Below are positions 24,880 through 33,356 of a stretch of DNA of 39,435 nucleotides, piece after piece. The translations under genes and the position numbers were made by a program. This stretch comes from an uncultured Collinsella sp. GTDB taxonomy: Bacteria; Actinomycetota; Coriobacteriia; Coriobacteriales; Coriobacteriaceae. How positions within the stretch are numbered: the first letter of the stretch is position 1; each line of letters opens with the position of its first letter. Location of the stretch: assembly GCA_958451615.1 (NCBI GenBank), contig CAUDQR010000022.1, positions 1 to 39,435 on the forward strand, written 5' to 3'. The notes under the pieces were generated by a model. The model searched no databases and was not told where the DNA came from. It was given only the letters and a program-made list of their open reading frames with translations.

Positions 24880-27800
24880 GTGTATCTCAAGTCCCTCACG
24901 CTCAAAGGGTTCAAGTCGTTTGCCGACCGCGCCCATATGACGTTTGAGCCGGGCCTGACCGTCATCGTCGGTCCCAACGGCTCGGGAAAATCGAACATCT
25001 CTGACTCGATTCTGTGGGTCCTGGGCGAGCAGAGCGCCAAGCAGCTGCGCGGCCAGGCCATGGAGGATGTCATCTTCTCGGGCTCGTCAGCGCGCAAGCC
25101 GGTGGGTGTCGCCGAGGTCACGCTGGTGCTCGATAACTCGGACCATATGCTGCCCGTCGACTTTGACGAGGTCGCCATCACCCGTCGTATGTATCGCTCG
25201 GGCGAAAGCGAGTACCTCATCAACTCGAGTCCGTGCCGCCTGATGGACATTCAGGACATCCTGCACGATTCGGGCTTGGGCAAGGATACGCATTCCATCA
25301 TCAGCCAGGGCAAGCTCGACGCCATTTTGCAGAGCCGCCCCGAGGAGCGCCGTGCCCTCATCGAGGAGGCCGCCGGCATCTCCAAGCACAAGCGCCGCAA
25401 GGAGCGTGCGCTCAGAAAGATTAAATCGATGGACGAGCACCTGACGCGTGCCCGCGACATCAATAAGGAAATTGCCCGTCAGCTGCGACCGCTGGAGCGT
25501 CAGGTCGATCGTGCGCGCAAGTACAAAGAGCTGTCCTCGCGCGCGAACGAGCTTACGCAGATGCTGGCCGTCGACGAGCTGCGTTCGCTGCAGTCGCAGT
25601 GGAACGACTTGGAGAGCCGCTCCAAGGAAGGTGCCGCCGAGCTGGAGCTTGCGCAGTACCGCTTGGGCGAAAAGGAGCGCGAGCTCGAGAAGCTCCAGGT
25701 CATGCTCGAGGAAAAGGGCCTGTTTGTGGGCGATCTGGGCGAGCAGCGCCGCCATATGCAAGATGTGGTCGGTCGCATTAACTCCGATATGCGTCTGCTC
25801 GAGGAAAAGGGTCACAACATGGTGTCGCGCCTGTCCGACATGCGCGGGCAGATTTCGAGCTCCGAGCATCAGCGTCGTCGCGTGGTAGAGGAGCTCGAGG
25901 ATGCACGTGCGCAGCTTGAGGAAGTGACCGGCGCGCACATGCAGGCCCAGGAGGACGTTGACGCCGCCGGACCTGCCGCCGCCGAGCTCCACGAGCGTCG
26001 CGTTGCGCTCGACAATCAGATTTCGCAGCTTACGCGTGAGCAACGCGATGTGCAGCGTGTGGCCGATAACGCGGCGCTCGAACTCGCCAAGGTGAAGGAC
26101 TCGCTGAGCAACGCCGAGGTCGAGGACAACATGTACGCCTCACGCCTGGAGCAGATCGACGAGCAGCTCGAGGAAGTCACGGCCTCACTCGAGAGCCGTC
26201 GCGACCGCGCCGAGGAGCTCGACAGTGCACTTGATCAGGCCCGTCAAGCCCAGATTGATGCTCGCGAGGCTACCGAGGTCGCCCGTGCAGCCCTTAAGGA
26301 CCTGCGTGCCCGCGAGAGCGAGGCGCGCAACAAACTGTCCGAGGTGCGCTCGGAGCTTGCCAGCCAAAAGAAGCTCGATGCCCGCATGGCTGACAGCTCG
26401 CCGCTCGTGAGCCGTCTGATGGGTGCGCTGGGCGACGATGTCTCGGGTCGTCTGGGCGACGTGCTCGAGGCCCCGCGTGAGCTCGAGGGCCTGGTGGAGC
26501 AGCTGCTTGCCGGCGATATCGATGCGCTGCTGTTCGACGATACGTCCGCGCTTGAGCGTGCCGGTCGTGCCGCTCTGGACCAGAAGAAGGCCTCGGGCGA
26601 GGCGCTGCTGGTGGCGCGCGGTGCGAGCGCCTCTGCTGCCGCTAAGGGCGCTGCCGGTTCCCGCCTGGTCGATCGCCTGTCCGTACGCGCCGGCTATGGC
26701 CCGGTTGTCGAGGCGCTGCTCGGCGGCTATTACGTTGTCGACGACTTGGCGGCTGCGCTGGCCGCGCCTGTCGTTGACGGCGTGACTTACGTAACCCCCG
26801 ATGGCGCCCGCGTCGCCTGCGGCGGCCTGGTGCGTGTGGGCCTCGACGCCGGCGAGGCGTCGGGTGCCTTGGAGCGCAAGCGTCGCATTCGCGAGCTGGA
26901 GGGCCTGGAGCCCGATCTGACTGCTGTGTTTGAGCATGTGTCGGATCAGGTCGTCGAGGCAAATGCGGCCGTCGAAGAGGCGCGTGCCGCTGAGGGCGAT
27001 GCCGCCGGCGAGATTGCCCGTCTTGAGGGCGAGCGCCGCTCGCTGCTCTCCGAGATTGGCCGCCTGGAGCAAAGCGCCAACAACGCCGAGGTCGAGCGCG
27101 TGCGCATTTCCAAGCGCCGCGAGCAGGCCGCCGAGGCCGTTCGCGCTGCGCGCCCGCGCGTGGACGAGCTCACCCGCTCGCGTGACGAGGCCCGAGCGCA
27201 GGCAAGCGATCTTGGCCTTCAGATTGCCGAAGCCAACGACGAACTCGACCGCGTTCGCCGTGACGATTCCGAGGCCGCCGGCAAGCTCGCCGATGCCAAG
27301 GTCCGCCTGGCCCAGACGAGCGAGCGCCTTCGTTCTCTGAAGGGCCGAGTACCCGATCTGGAGCATCGCCTGGAGGGCATCGACCGCCGTATCCGCGGAA
27401 CACGCCAGGCCTCGCGCTCACTCGAGCTGCTGCGCCTGCGCGTCGATCCCATGCACGAGCGCTATTCGGCCCTGCTGGAGCGCGCGTCGGATTGGGCAGC
27501 GCGTCTGCGTGACCAGGCCTCTCTGGAGGAGGCGGACTCCGCTTCGCTCAAGAAGACCATCGAGGATGCCAAGGCAGAGGTTGCCCGCGCTAAGGAGAAG
27601 GTCGATACTGCCACCGCCACGCAAAACGAGTTTAAGGTTGCGCGTGGCAAGCTCGAGGTGCAGGTAGAGGCCGCCATTAGGGCCATTACCGCCGATGGCA
27701 ACACGGTACTCGAGGAAGCGCTCATGCTTCCCGCGCCCACGGACCGCGATGCCGCCGAGCGCGAGCTCAACCAGCTTGTGCGCCAGATCAACAACCTTGG

Positions 27801-28416
27801 TCCCGTGAACCAAGTTGCCATGGAGGAGTACAAGCAGCTCAAGCGCCGCGCCGATTACATCGAGGAGCAGCTGGCCGATCTGGAGAGCGCGCGTAAGGCG
27901 CTCACCAAGATCACGGTGGCTATTGATCGCAAGATGCGCAAGGCGTTCCTTGTGACGTTTGAGAAGGTCGACGCGAACTTCCGCGAGATCTTCGCTATGC
28001 TGTTCCCGGGTGGCCAGGCTCATCTGGAGATGACCGATCCTGAGCATCCGGCCGAGACGGGTATCGAGGTCGTGGCGCAGCCGCGCGGCAAGCGCATCAC
28101 CAAGATGATGCTCATGTCGGGCGGCGAGAAGAGTCTGACGGCACTCGCCCTGCTCTTTGCCGTGTACCGCACGCGCACGGTGCCGTTCTATGTGCTGGAC
28201 GAGGTCGAGGCGGCACTTGACGACGCCAACCTGTCCAAGCTCATCGGCGCGCTCGACGTGTTGCGTTCCGATACGCAGCTCTTGGTCATTTCGCATCAGC
28301 GCCGTACTATGGAGGACGCTGACGTTCTCTATGGCGTCTCGATGCAAGCCGACGGCGTCAGCCGCGTCGTCTCGCAAAAACTCGATCGCGAAACCGGAAA
28401 GGTCGTGAATGCATAA
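24880..28416 (+). CDS. smc: Chromosome segregation/condensation ATPase SMC
   Basis: ABC-type ATPase that forms the condensin core for chromosome organisation. It has 1178 residues, a normal size. The start is GTG with GAGG just upstream. Layout: N-terminal head with Walker A GPNGSGKSN (31-39) and Q-loop region; coiled coil from about 170-490; hinge about 490-640; second coiled coil to about 1000; C-terminal head with the signature SGGEKS from 1080 and Walker B VLDEVEAALDD (D1107, E1108). ScpA and ScpB are not in the window. Its stop overlaps the ftsY start by one base. Confidence 0.97.
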   Translation: MYLKSLTLKGFKSFADRAHMTFEPGLTVIVGPNGSGKSNISDSILWVLGEQSAKQLRGQAMEDVIFSGSSARKPVGVAEVTLVLDNSDHMLPVDFDEVAITRRMYRSGESEYLINSSPCRLMDIQDILHDSGLGKDTHSIISQGKLDAILQSRPEERRALIEEAAGISKHKRRKERALRKIKSMDEHLTRARDINKEIARQLRPLERQVDRARKYKELSSRANELTQMLAVDELRSLQSQWNDLESRSKEGAAELELAQYRLGEKERELEKLQVMLEEKGLFVGDLGEQRRHMQDVVGRINSDMRLLEEKGHNMVSRLSDMRGQISSSEHQRRRVVEELEDARAQLEEVTGAHMQAQEDVDAAGPAAAELHERRVALDNQISQLTREQRDVQRVADNAALELAKVKDSLSNAEVEDNMYASRLEQIDEQLEEVTASLESRRDRAEELDSALDQARQAQIDAREATEVARAALKDLRARESEARNKLSEVRSELASQKKLDARMADSSPLVSRLMGALGDDVSGRLGDVLEAPRELEGLVEQLLAGDIDALLFDDTSALERAGRAALDQKKASGEALLVARGASASAAAKGAAGSRLVDRLSVRAGYGPVVEALLGGYYVVDDLAAALAAPVVDGVTYVTPDGARVACGGLVRVGLDAGEASGALERKRRIRELEGLEPDLTAVFEHVSDQVVEANAAVEEARAAEGDAAGEIARLEGERRSLLSEIGRLEQSANNAEVERVRISKRREQAAEAVRAARPRVDELTRSRDEARAQASDLGLQIAEANDELDRVRRDDSEAAGKLADAKVRLAQTSERLRSLKGRVPDLEHRLEGIDRRIRGTRQASRSLELLRLRVDPMHERYSALLERASDWAARLRDQASLEEADSASLKKTIEDAKAEVARAKEKVDTATATQNEFKVARGKLEVQVEAAIRAITADGNTVLEEALMLPAPTDRDAAERELNQLVRQINNLGPVNQVAMEEYKQLKRRADYIEEQLADLESARKALTKITVAIDRKMRKAFLVTFEKVDANFREIFAMLFPGGQAHLEMTDPEHPAETGIEVVAQPRGKRITKMMLMSGGEKSLTALALLFAVYRTRTVPFYVLDEVEAALDDANLSKLIGALDVLRSDTQLLVISHQRRTMEDADVLYGVSMQADGVSRVVSQKLDRETGKVVNA

Positions 28417-29333
28417 TGGGATTCTTTGACGCTCTCTCGCGCGGACTTGAGCGCAGCCGCGAGGCCCTCAACGAGGTCTTCTACTTTGGCGGCGAGGTCG
28501 ACGAGGACTTTTGGGAGGACCTTGAGGATACCCTCGTTATGGGTGACATGGGCGCCGAGGTCGCCATTCAGGTCTCCGATGATCTGCGCGAGACGGCCGC
28601 CAAGAAGAACCTCAAGACCGCCCCGCAGCTCCGTCGCGCCCTGGCCGAGCAGCTCGAGCAGCATTTTGTGCCCGCCGAGCGCGATCCGTTCTCCGACACG
28701 CCGAGCTGCGTGCTGTTTGTAGGCATTAACGGCGCCGGCAAGACCACGACGGTCGGCAAGATCGCGAGCGCCATGGCCGCCCGCGGCAAGAATGTCGTGA
28801 TCGGTTCTGCCGATACCTTCCGCGCCGCCGCCATCGAGCAGCTCGATGTGTGGGGTCAGCGCGCCGGCGTCCCCGTCATCAAGCGCGATCGCGGCTCCGA
28901 CCCGGCAAGTGTTTGCTACGACGTGCTCGATGAGGCCGATAAGCGCGGCAGCGACCTGGTGCTGATCGACACCGCCGGCCGCCTGCACACGAGCCCCGAG
29001 CTCATGCGCGAGCTTGCCAAGGTGGTTAACGTGACGCGTAAGCGCGCCGCCAATATGGCCGCCGGCCCCATGCCCGTCTCGGTCGTGCTCGTGATCGATG
29101 CCGCCACCGGCCAGAACGGTCTGAACCAGGCACTCGAGTTTAACGAGGCGCTGGGTCTGGACGGTATCATCATGACGAAGCTCGACGGTACGGCAAAGGG
29201 CGGCATCGCCATGGCCGTGGCCGAGAAGCTCAAGCTCCCGATTCTGCGCGTGGGCGTGGGTGAGCAGGTCGATGACCTACAGGAGTTCAATGCCAAAGAT
29301 TTCTGCCGCGCCCTGGTGGGCGAGTCCAATTAA
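28416..29333 (+). CDS. ftsY: Signal recognition particle receptor FtsY
   Basis: Membrane-associated GTPase that receives SRP-ribosome complexes. The 305 residues comprise almost only the NG domain, with a short N-terminal amphipathic-looking segment (MGFFDALSRGLERSREAL) in place of the long acidic A domain of E. coli FtsY. GTPase motifs: GINGAGKTTT from 103, DTFRAAAIEQL, DTAGR (185-189) and TKLDGTAKGG. One-base overlap with smc; ffh starts 10 bases later. Confidence 0.96.
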   Translation: MGFFDALSRGLERSREALNEVFYFGGEVDEDFWEDLEDTLVMGDMGAEVAIQVSDDLRETAAKKNLKTAPQLRRALAEQLEQHFVPAERDPFSDTPSCVLFVGINGAGKTTTVGKIASAMAARGKNVVIGSADTFRAAAIEQLDVWGQRAGVPVIKRDRGSDPASVCYDVLDEADKRGSDLVLIDTAGRLHTSPELMRELAKVVNVTRKRAANMAAGPMPVSVVLVIDAATGQNGLNQALEFNEALGLDGIIMTKLDGTAKGGIAMAVAEKLKLPILRVGVGEQVDDLQEFNAKDFCRALVGESN

Positions 29334-29343
29334 GGAGTGACTA

Positions 29344-30819
29344 GTGTTTGATTCTCTGAGCGATCGCCTCAATGACACATTTGACCGCCTGCGCGGCAAG
29401 GGTAAGCTGACCGAGGCCGACATCACCTCGGCCATGCGCGATATTCGCATGGCGCTGCTCGAAGCCGACGTCAACTTTAAGGTTGTCAAGGAGTTCGTCG
29501 CCAAGACCAAGGAGCGCTGCATGACCGCAGAGGTCATGGAGTCGCTGTCGCCGGCGCAAAACGTCGTCAAGATCGTGCTCGACGAGCTCACTGAGATGCT
29601 CGGCTCCACCGAGAGCAAGCTCGTCTTTAGCAACCGTATCCCCAACGTCATCATGCTCGTGGGCCTGCAGGGCTCCGGTAAGACCACGGCGGCCGTAAAG
29701 CTGGCCTACCTGCTCAAGAAGCAGGGCCGCTCGCCGCTGCTCGCCGCGTGCGACGTCTACCGTCCCGCCGCAGCCGACCAGCTAGCCACGCTTGGCGGAG
29801 AGATCGGCGTGCCGGTCTTCCGTGGCGACGGTGCACACCCGGTCGACATCGCCAAGGGCGCTATTCAGGAGGCCGTCGACCACCTGCGTGACGTGGTCAT
29901 CGTCGATACCGCCGGTCGTTTGCAGATCGACGAGCAGATGATGCAGGAAGCCGTGGACATCAAGAAGGCCGTCAAGCCCGATCAGGTGCTGATGGTCGTC
30001 GATGCCATGACCGGCCAGGATATCGTCAACGTCGTCTCGACCTTCGCCGAGCGCACCGACTTTGACGGCGTGATCATCTCCAAGCTCGACGGCGATGCCC
30101 GTGGTGGCGGCGCGCTTTCCGTGCGCCAGGTGACCGGCAAGCCCATCAAGTTCGTGAGCATGGGCGAGAAGCCCGATTCGCTGGAGCCGTTCTACCCCGA
30201 CCGTATGGCCAAGCGAATCTTGGGCATGGGCGACGTCGTCGGCATCATCGAGAAGGCCCAGGAGGCCGCCGATGCCGAGCAGCTCGAGGCCGCCGAGCGC
30301 ATGCTGCGCGAGGGCTTTACCATGAACGACATGCTCGACCAGATGAAAGCCGTTAAGAAGATGGGCGGCATGAAGGGCATTCTCGGCATGCTCCCCGGTG
30401 GCCAGCGCGCGCTCAACCAGATGGGCGGCAACCTGGACGAGGGCATCTTCGACAAGAACGAGGCCATCATTATGTCGATGACCAAGGAGGAACGCCTGCG
30501 CCCCTCCATCATCAACGGCCAGCGCCGCGCCCGCATTGCCAAGGGAGCCGGCGTAACCCCCACCGAGGTCAACGGCCTTATGAAGCAGTGGGGCGAGATG
30601 AACAAGATGATGGGACGCATGCGCACGATGGCCAATCAGGCGCAGGCCGGCGGCAAGAAGGGCAAAAAGGGCAAGAAGGGCAAGAAGATGCGCATGCCCA
30701 ATATCCCTGGCCTGGACGCTATGGGTCTGGGCAGCATGGGCGGCCTGGGTACGGGCGGTCCCAAGTCCGATATGGAGCTGCTGCGCCAGATGGAAGCGCA
30801 GATGCGTAATAAGAAATAG
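29344..30819 (+). CDS. ffh: Signal recognition particle protein Ffh (SRP54)
   Basis: GTPase that binds signal sequences and SRP RNA. The start is GTG with AAGGAG 6 bases upstream. NG domain: GLQGSGKT (107-114), DVYRPAAADQL, DTAGR from 188, SKLDGDARGGGAL. The M domain follows from about 320 with Met-rich helices (MNDMLDQMKAVKKMGGMKGILGMLPG, RRARIAKGAGVTPTEVN). After it comes a run of repeated Lys-Lys-Gly units (about 436-446) and a Gly/Met-rich tail. ylxM, which usually sits before ffh in Firmicutes, and rpsP after it are absent. Confidence 0.97.
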   Translation: MFDSLSDRLNDTFDRLRGKGKLTEADITSAMRDIRMALLEADVNFKVVKEFVAKTKERCMTAEVMESLSPAQNVVKIVLDELTEMLGSTESKLVFSNRIPNVIMLVGLQGSGKTTAAVKLAYLLKKQGRSPLLAACDVYRPAAADQLATLGGEIGVPVFRGDGAHPVDIAKGAIQEAVDHLRDVVIVDTAGRLQIDEQMMQEAVDIKKAVKPDQVLMVVDAMTGQDIVNVVSTFAERTDFDGVIISKLDGDARGGGALSVRQVTGKPIKFVSMGEKPDSLEPFYPDRMAKRILGMGDVVGIIEKAQEAADAEQLEAAERMLREGFTMNDMLDQMKAVKKMGGMKGILGMLPGGQRALNQMGGNLDEGIFDKNEAIIMSMTKEERLRPSIINGQRRARIAKGAGVTPTEVNGLMKQWGEMNKMMGRMRTMANQAQAGGKKGKKGKKGKKMRMPNIPGLDAMGLGSMGGLGTGGPKSDMELLRQMEAQMRNKK

Positions 30820-30844
30820 AGCTGTAATTCCAGCTTGATATGGC

Positions 30845-30882
30845 AAAGGCCACTCGGAAGCTACCGGGTGGCCTTTGTTGTT
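30845..30882 (+). terminator. Terminator at the end of the asp23-ffh cluster
   Basis: AAAGGCCACTCGG (30845-30857) pairs with CCGGGTGGCCTTT (30864-30876), with a 6-base loop, then TTGTTG. It lies between ffh and the convergent minus-strand gene and may serve both. Confidence 0.85.
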
Positions 30883-30939
30883 GGCTTTGATTGTTGGGTT
30901 GCGTTTGGCGTCGCGCCCCGAGCTCGCGGTGCCGTGCCG

Positions 30940-31704
30940 TTAGTGGCAGCCGCAGCCCTCGTGGCCCTCGTGCTCGTGATGGCCGTGGCAGCCGCAGGAA
31001 TCGCCATGCTCGTGAGTGTGGTCGTGGCCGTGGCCATGGCAGTCGCAGGTGGCCTCGCCGGTCTGCGCGAGCGTGCCGGCAATGAGGGCCTCGACGCAAG
31101 CGTCGCAGCTGCCCTGGGCACCTGCGTATACTGTGATGCCGGCTTGGGCAAGCGCGTTGATAGCGCCACCGCCGATGCCGCCGCAGATGAGCGTGTCCAC
31201 GCCGCCGTTGGCGAGCAGGCCCGCAAGGGCACCGTGGCCGGTGCCGCCGGTGCCCACGACCTGCTCGTTGAGTACCTTGCCGTCCTGAATGTCGTAGATC
31301 TTGAACTGCTCGCTGCGGCCAAAGTGCATAAAGATGTTGCCGTTGTCGTACGTGGTTGCCACCCTCATGGTATCGATCTCCTTTGCTGGCCATACGGCCG
31401 TTGCCGTGGTAATGGGGGAGTACGCAATATTGCCGCCTTCGATGATGAGCGCCCGACCATTGACCAACGCGTTTGCCACCTTGCGATGCGCGCGGCTGCA
31501 AATAGCCGCCACCGTGGCGCGCGCGATACCCATCTGCTGTGCGACTGCCTCTTGGTTAAGGCCTTCCAGGTCGCACAGGCGCAGCGCCTCGAGTTCGTCG
31601 ACCGTCATGTCGATGGCGTCTCCGCTGGCTAGGCCGTCAGGGGTAAAGCCGCGGTATTCGGGGATGATCCCGACGCGGCGCAGTTTTTCGCGTCTTCCTG
31701 CCAT
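30940..31704 (-). CDS. DUF134 - NifX/NifB-type (dinitrogenase iron-molybdenum cofactor) fusion with a His/Cys-rich tail
   Basis: A 254-residue fusion. Residues 1-95 form a DUF134 domain: RRVGIIPEYRGFTPDG, then DELEALRLCDLEGLNQEAVAQQMGIARATV, which has a sigma-region-4-like helix-turn-helix. Residues about 110-215 form a NifX/NafY/MTH1175-like domain (MHFGRSEQFKIYDI; GGIGGGAINALAQAGITVYAG). The last 35 residues contain 12 His and 6 Cys, a strong metal-binding tail. No nitrogenase genes are nearby, so nitrogen fixation is not implied. A metal-sensing or metallocluster-handling regulator is more likely. The start is supported by AAGGAGA. Two palindromes flank its promoter. Confidence 0.85.
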   Translation of the reverse strand: MAGRREKLRRVGIIPEYRGFTPDGLASGDAIDMTVDELEALRLCDLEGLNQEAVAQQMGIARATVAAICSRAHRKVANALVNGRALIIEGGNIAYSPITTATAVWPAKEIDTMRVATTYDNGNIFMHFGRSEQFKIYDIQDGKVLNEQVVGTGGTGHGALAGLLANGGVDTLICGGIGGGAINALAQAGITVYAGAQGSCDACVEALIAGTLAQTGEATCDCHGHGHDHTHEHGDSCGCHGHHEHEGHEGCGCH

Positions 31705-31718
31705 GTGCTCTCCTTATC

Positions 31719-31730
31719 TGACATATGTCA
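31719..31730. promoter_or_regulatory. Palindromic operator candidate 1
   Basis: TGACATATGTCA is a perfect 12-bp palindrome centred on CATATG. It overlaps the predicted transcription start of the DUF134-NifX gene, which is a position for repression. It shares the CATATG core with the longer site at 31766-31789. Confidence 0.65.
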
Positions 31731-31735
31731 ACAAT

Positions 31736-31763
31736 AGAATAGCGAACGCGCAGATTTATGCAA
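31736..31763 (-). promoter_or_regulatory. Promoter of the DUF134-NifX fusion gene
   Basis: Read on the minus strand: -35 TTGCAT (31758-31763), 16-base spacer, -10 TATTCT (31736-31741). The SD AAGGAGA and ATG follow. Both CATATG palindromes abut this promoter, one at the start site and one just upstream of the -35 box. Confidence 0.7.
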
Positions 31764-31765
31764 TG

Positions 31766-31789
31766 AATTTCTGGCATATGACAGAAATT
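31766..31789. promoter_or_regulatory. Palindromic operator candidate 2
   Basis: A 24-bp near-perfect palindrome: arms AATTTCTG (31766-31773) and CAGAAATT (31782-31789) around G-CATATG-A. Only one pair of positions breaks the symmetry. It lies 2 bases upstream of the -35 box of the DUF134-NifX promoter and about 80 bases upstream of thyA, so it could affect either gene. Confidence 0.7.
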
Positions 31790-31870
31790 GTGGGCTTATG
31801 TTTGGGCTGTGGGGCCGCATGTGCCTGGGCTACAATGAATCTCGCTTATAGGCAACTGACAGGAGGGTCA

Positions 31871-32719
31871 ATGAGCAAGGCTGATCAACAGTTTGTAACC
31901 ATGTGCCGCGATATTCTGGACCATGGCACCACCACCGAGGGCCAAAAGGTCCGCCCGGTGTGGGAGGACGGCACCCCTGCCTATACCATTAAAAACTTTG
32001 GCGTCACGGCCCGCTACGACCTGCGTGAGGAGTTTCCGGCGCTTACCCTGCGTCGCACGGCCCTCAAATCTGCCATGGATGAGATCCTATGGATCTATCA
32101 AAAGAAGTCCAATAACGTGCATGACCTCAACAGTCATATTTGGGATGAGTGGGCCGATGAGACCGGCTCCATCGGCAAGGCCTACGGGTATCAGATTGGG
32201 CAGAAGAGCCATTATGCCGAGGGTGACTTCGATCAGATGGACCGTGTGCTGTACGACCTCAAGAACACGCCGTACAGCCGCCGCATTATGACGAATACCT
32301 ACGTGTTTAGCGACCTGTCCGAGATGCACCTGTATCCGTGCGCCTACAGCGTGACGTATAACGTGACGCAGCGCCCGCAGGATGATAAACCGACGCTCAA
32401 CATGATTCTCAACCAGCGCAGCCAGGACATTTTGGCTGCGAACAACTGGAATGTGTGCCAGTACGCCATTTTGCTGATGATGGTCGCGCAGTCGGTCGAT
32501 ATGATTCCCGGCGAGTTGCTGCATGTGATTGCCGATGCCCACATTTACGACCGTCATGTCGATATCGTCCGCGAGCTTATCGAGCGTCCGCAGTTTGCCG
32601 CGCCTAAGGTAACGCTTAACCCCGATGTGCATGACTTCTATGCGTTTACGACCGACGACCTGATTGTCGAGGGCTATGAGCACGGCCCGCAGGTCAAGAA
32701 CATCCCCATTGCGGTGTAG
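31871..32719 (+). CDS. thyA: Thymidylate synthase ThyA
   Basis: Makes dTMP from dUMP with 5,10-methylene-THF. The protein is 282 residues. The catalytic Cys is C157 in LYPCAYSVTYNV. This differs from the E. coli-type PCH context and resembles the Bacillus ThyA / phage phi3T type (PCVYETQW). Other motifs: LWIYQKKSNNVHDLN, the double Arg SRR at 136-138, and QRSQDILAANNWNVCQY in the dUMP-binding region. The start is fixed by AGGAGGG directly upstream of the ATG at 31871. A much longer frame extends upstream without an SD and overlaps the divergent gene. TACAAT at 31831 is a possible -10. folA follows at once. Confidence 0.95.
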   Translation: MSKADQQFVTMCRDILDHGTTTEGQKVRPVWEDGTPAYTIKNFGVTARYDLREEFPALTLRRTALKSAMDEILWIYQKKSNNVHDLNSHIWDEWADETGSIGKAYGYQIGQKSHYAEGDFDQMDRVLYDLKNTPYSRRIMTNTYVFSDLSEMHLYPCAYSVTYNVTQRPQDDKPTLNMILNQRSQDILAANNWNVCQYAILLMMVAQSVDMIPGELLHVIADAHIYDRHVDIVRELIERPQFAAPKVTLNPDVHDFYAFTTDDLIVEGYEHGPQVKNIPIAV

Positions 32720-32728
32720 GTGACGCGC

Positions 32729-33247
32729 ATGACGTGTAAGCTTTCTGCCATTGTCGCCGTGTGCGATGACTGGGGTATTGGGTGCGAGGGTGACATGGTC
32801 GTGTCCAATCGCTCCGATATGCGCCATTTTGTGGCGTGCACCAAAGGTTGCCCGGTCATTATGGGACGCAAGACGCTGCTGAGTTTTCCCGGCGGGCGTC
32901 CGCTTAAGAACCGCCGCAATATCGTGCTCACGCGCGATGAGGACTTTGCTCCCGAGGGCGTCGACGTGGTGCATAGCATCGACGAAGCGCTCGCCGCGGT
33001 AGCCGATGAGCCCGTTGCGTGGGTGATTGGCGGCGGCGATGTCTATCGGCAGTTTTTGCCGTATTGCGTCGAGGCCGAGGTCACGCATAACCATTGCGTG
33101 CATGACGTGGATACGTACTTTCCCGATTTGGATGCCGATTCCGCGTGGGAGATTGCGCGGCGTGACGGTGTTGCCACGATTGCCTCGGGCGAGGGAGACG
33201 AGGGTGTCGATTATGAGTTCGTGACGTATCGTCGCGTTGAGGCGTAA
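32729..33247 (+). CDS. folA: Dihydrofolate reductase
   Basis: Regenerates tetrahydrofolate used up by ThyA. The 172-residue protein has LSAIVAVCDDWGIG, MRHFVACTKGCPVIMGRKTLLSF, RRNIVLTRD and the NADPH-binding WVIGGGDVYRQFLPYC, with THNHCVHDVDTYFPD near the end. I chose the ATG at 32729, which has AGGTGA 5 bases upstream. A GTG at 32720, directly after the thyA stop, is also possible. thyA-folA is a classic functional pair. Confidence 0.95.
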   Translation: MTCKLSAIVAVCDDWGIGCEGDMVVSNRSDMRHFVACTKGCPVIMGRKTLLSFPGGRPLKNRRNIVLTRDEDFAPEGVDVVHSIDEALAAVADEPVAWVIGGGDVYRQFLPYCVEAEVTHNHCVHDVDTYFPDLDADSAWEIARRDGVATIASGEGDEGVDYEFVTYRRVEA

Positions 33248-33287
33248 ATCTCCTATTTGCCCACGGTATTATCGGGTTGGAATGATT

Positions 33288-33316
33288 GAGGGGCGGCGCT
33301 TGGCGTCGCCTCGTTT
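33288..33316 (+). terminator. Weak terminator after thyA-folA
   Basis: GAGG-GG-CGGCG pairs with CGTCG-CCTC, with a 2-base bulge and a short loop, then GTTTG. The T-run is short, so efficiency is uncertain. Confidence 0.5.
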
Positions 33317-33356
33317 GATATAGATGCTGCTGTAAGAAGGGTGCGGGCTGGCTACT

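Noticed and set aside
30835..31632. Plus-strand open frame opposite the DUF134-NifX gene
   Set aside because: It is the antisense of the His/Gly-rich tail and NifX domain. The minus strand has the SD, promoter and recognisable domains.
30940..31704. Nitrogen fixation function
   Set aside because: NifX-like domains occur in many non-diazotrophs, and no nif structural or assembly genes are in the window.
31301..31870. N-terminal extension of thyA by 190 codons
   Set aside because: It overlaps the divergent gene and its operators. The AGGAGGG at 31861 and family length support the ATG at 31871.
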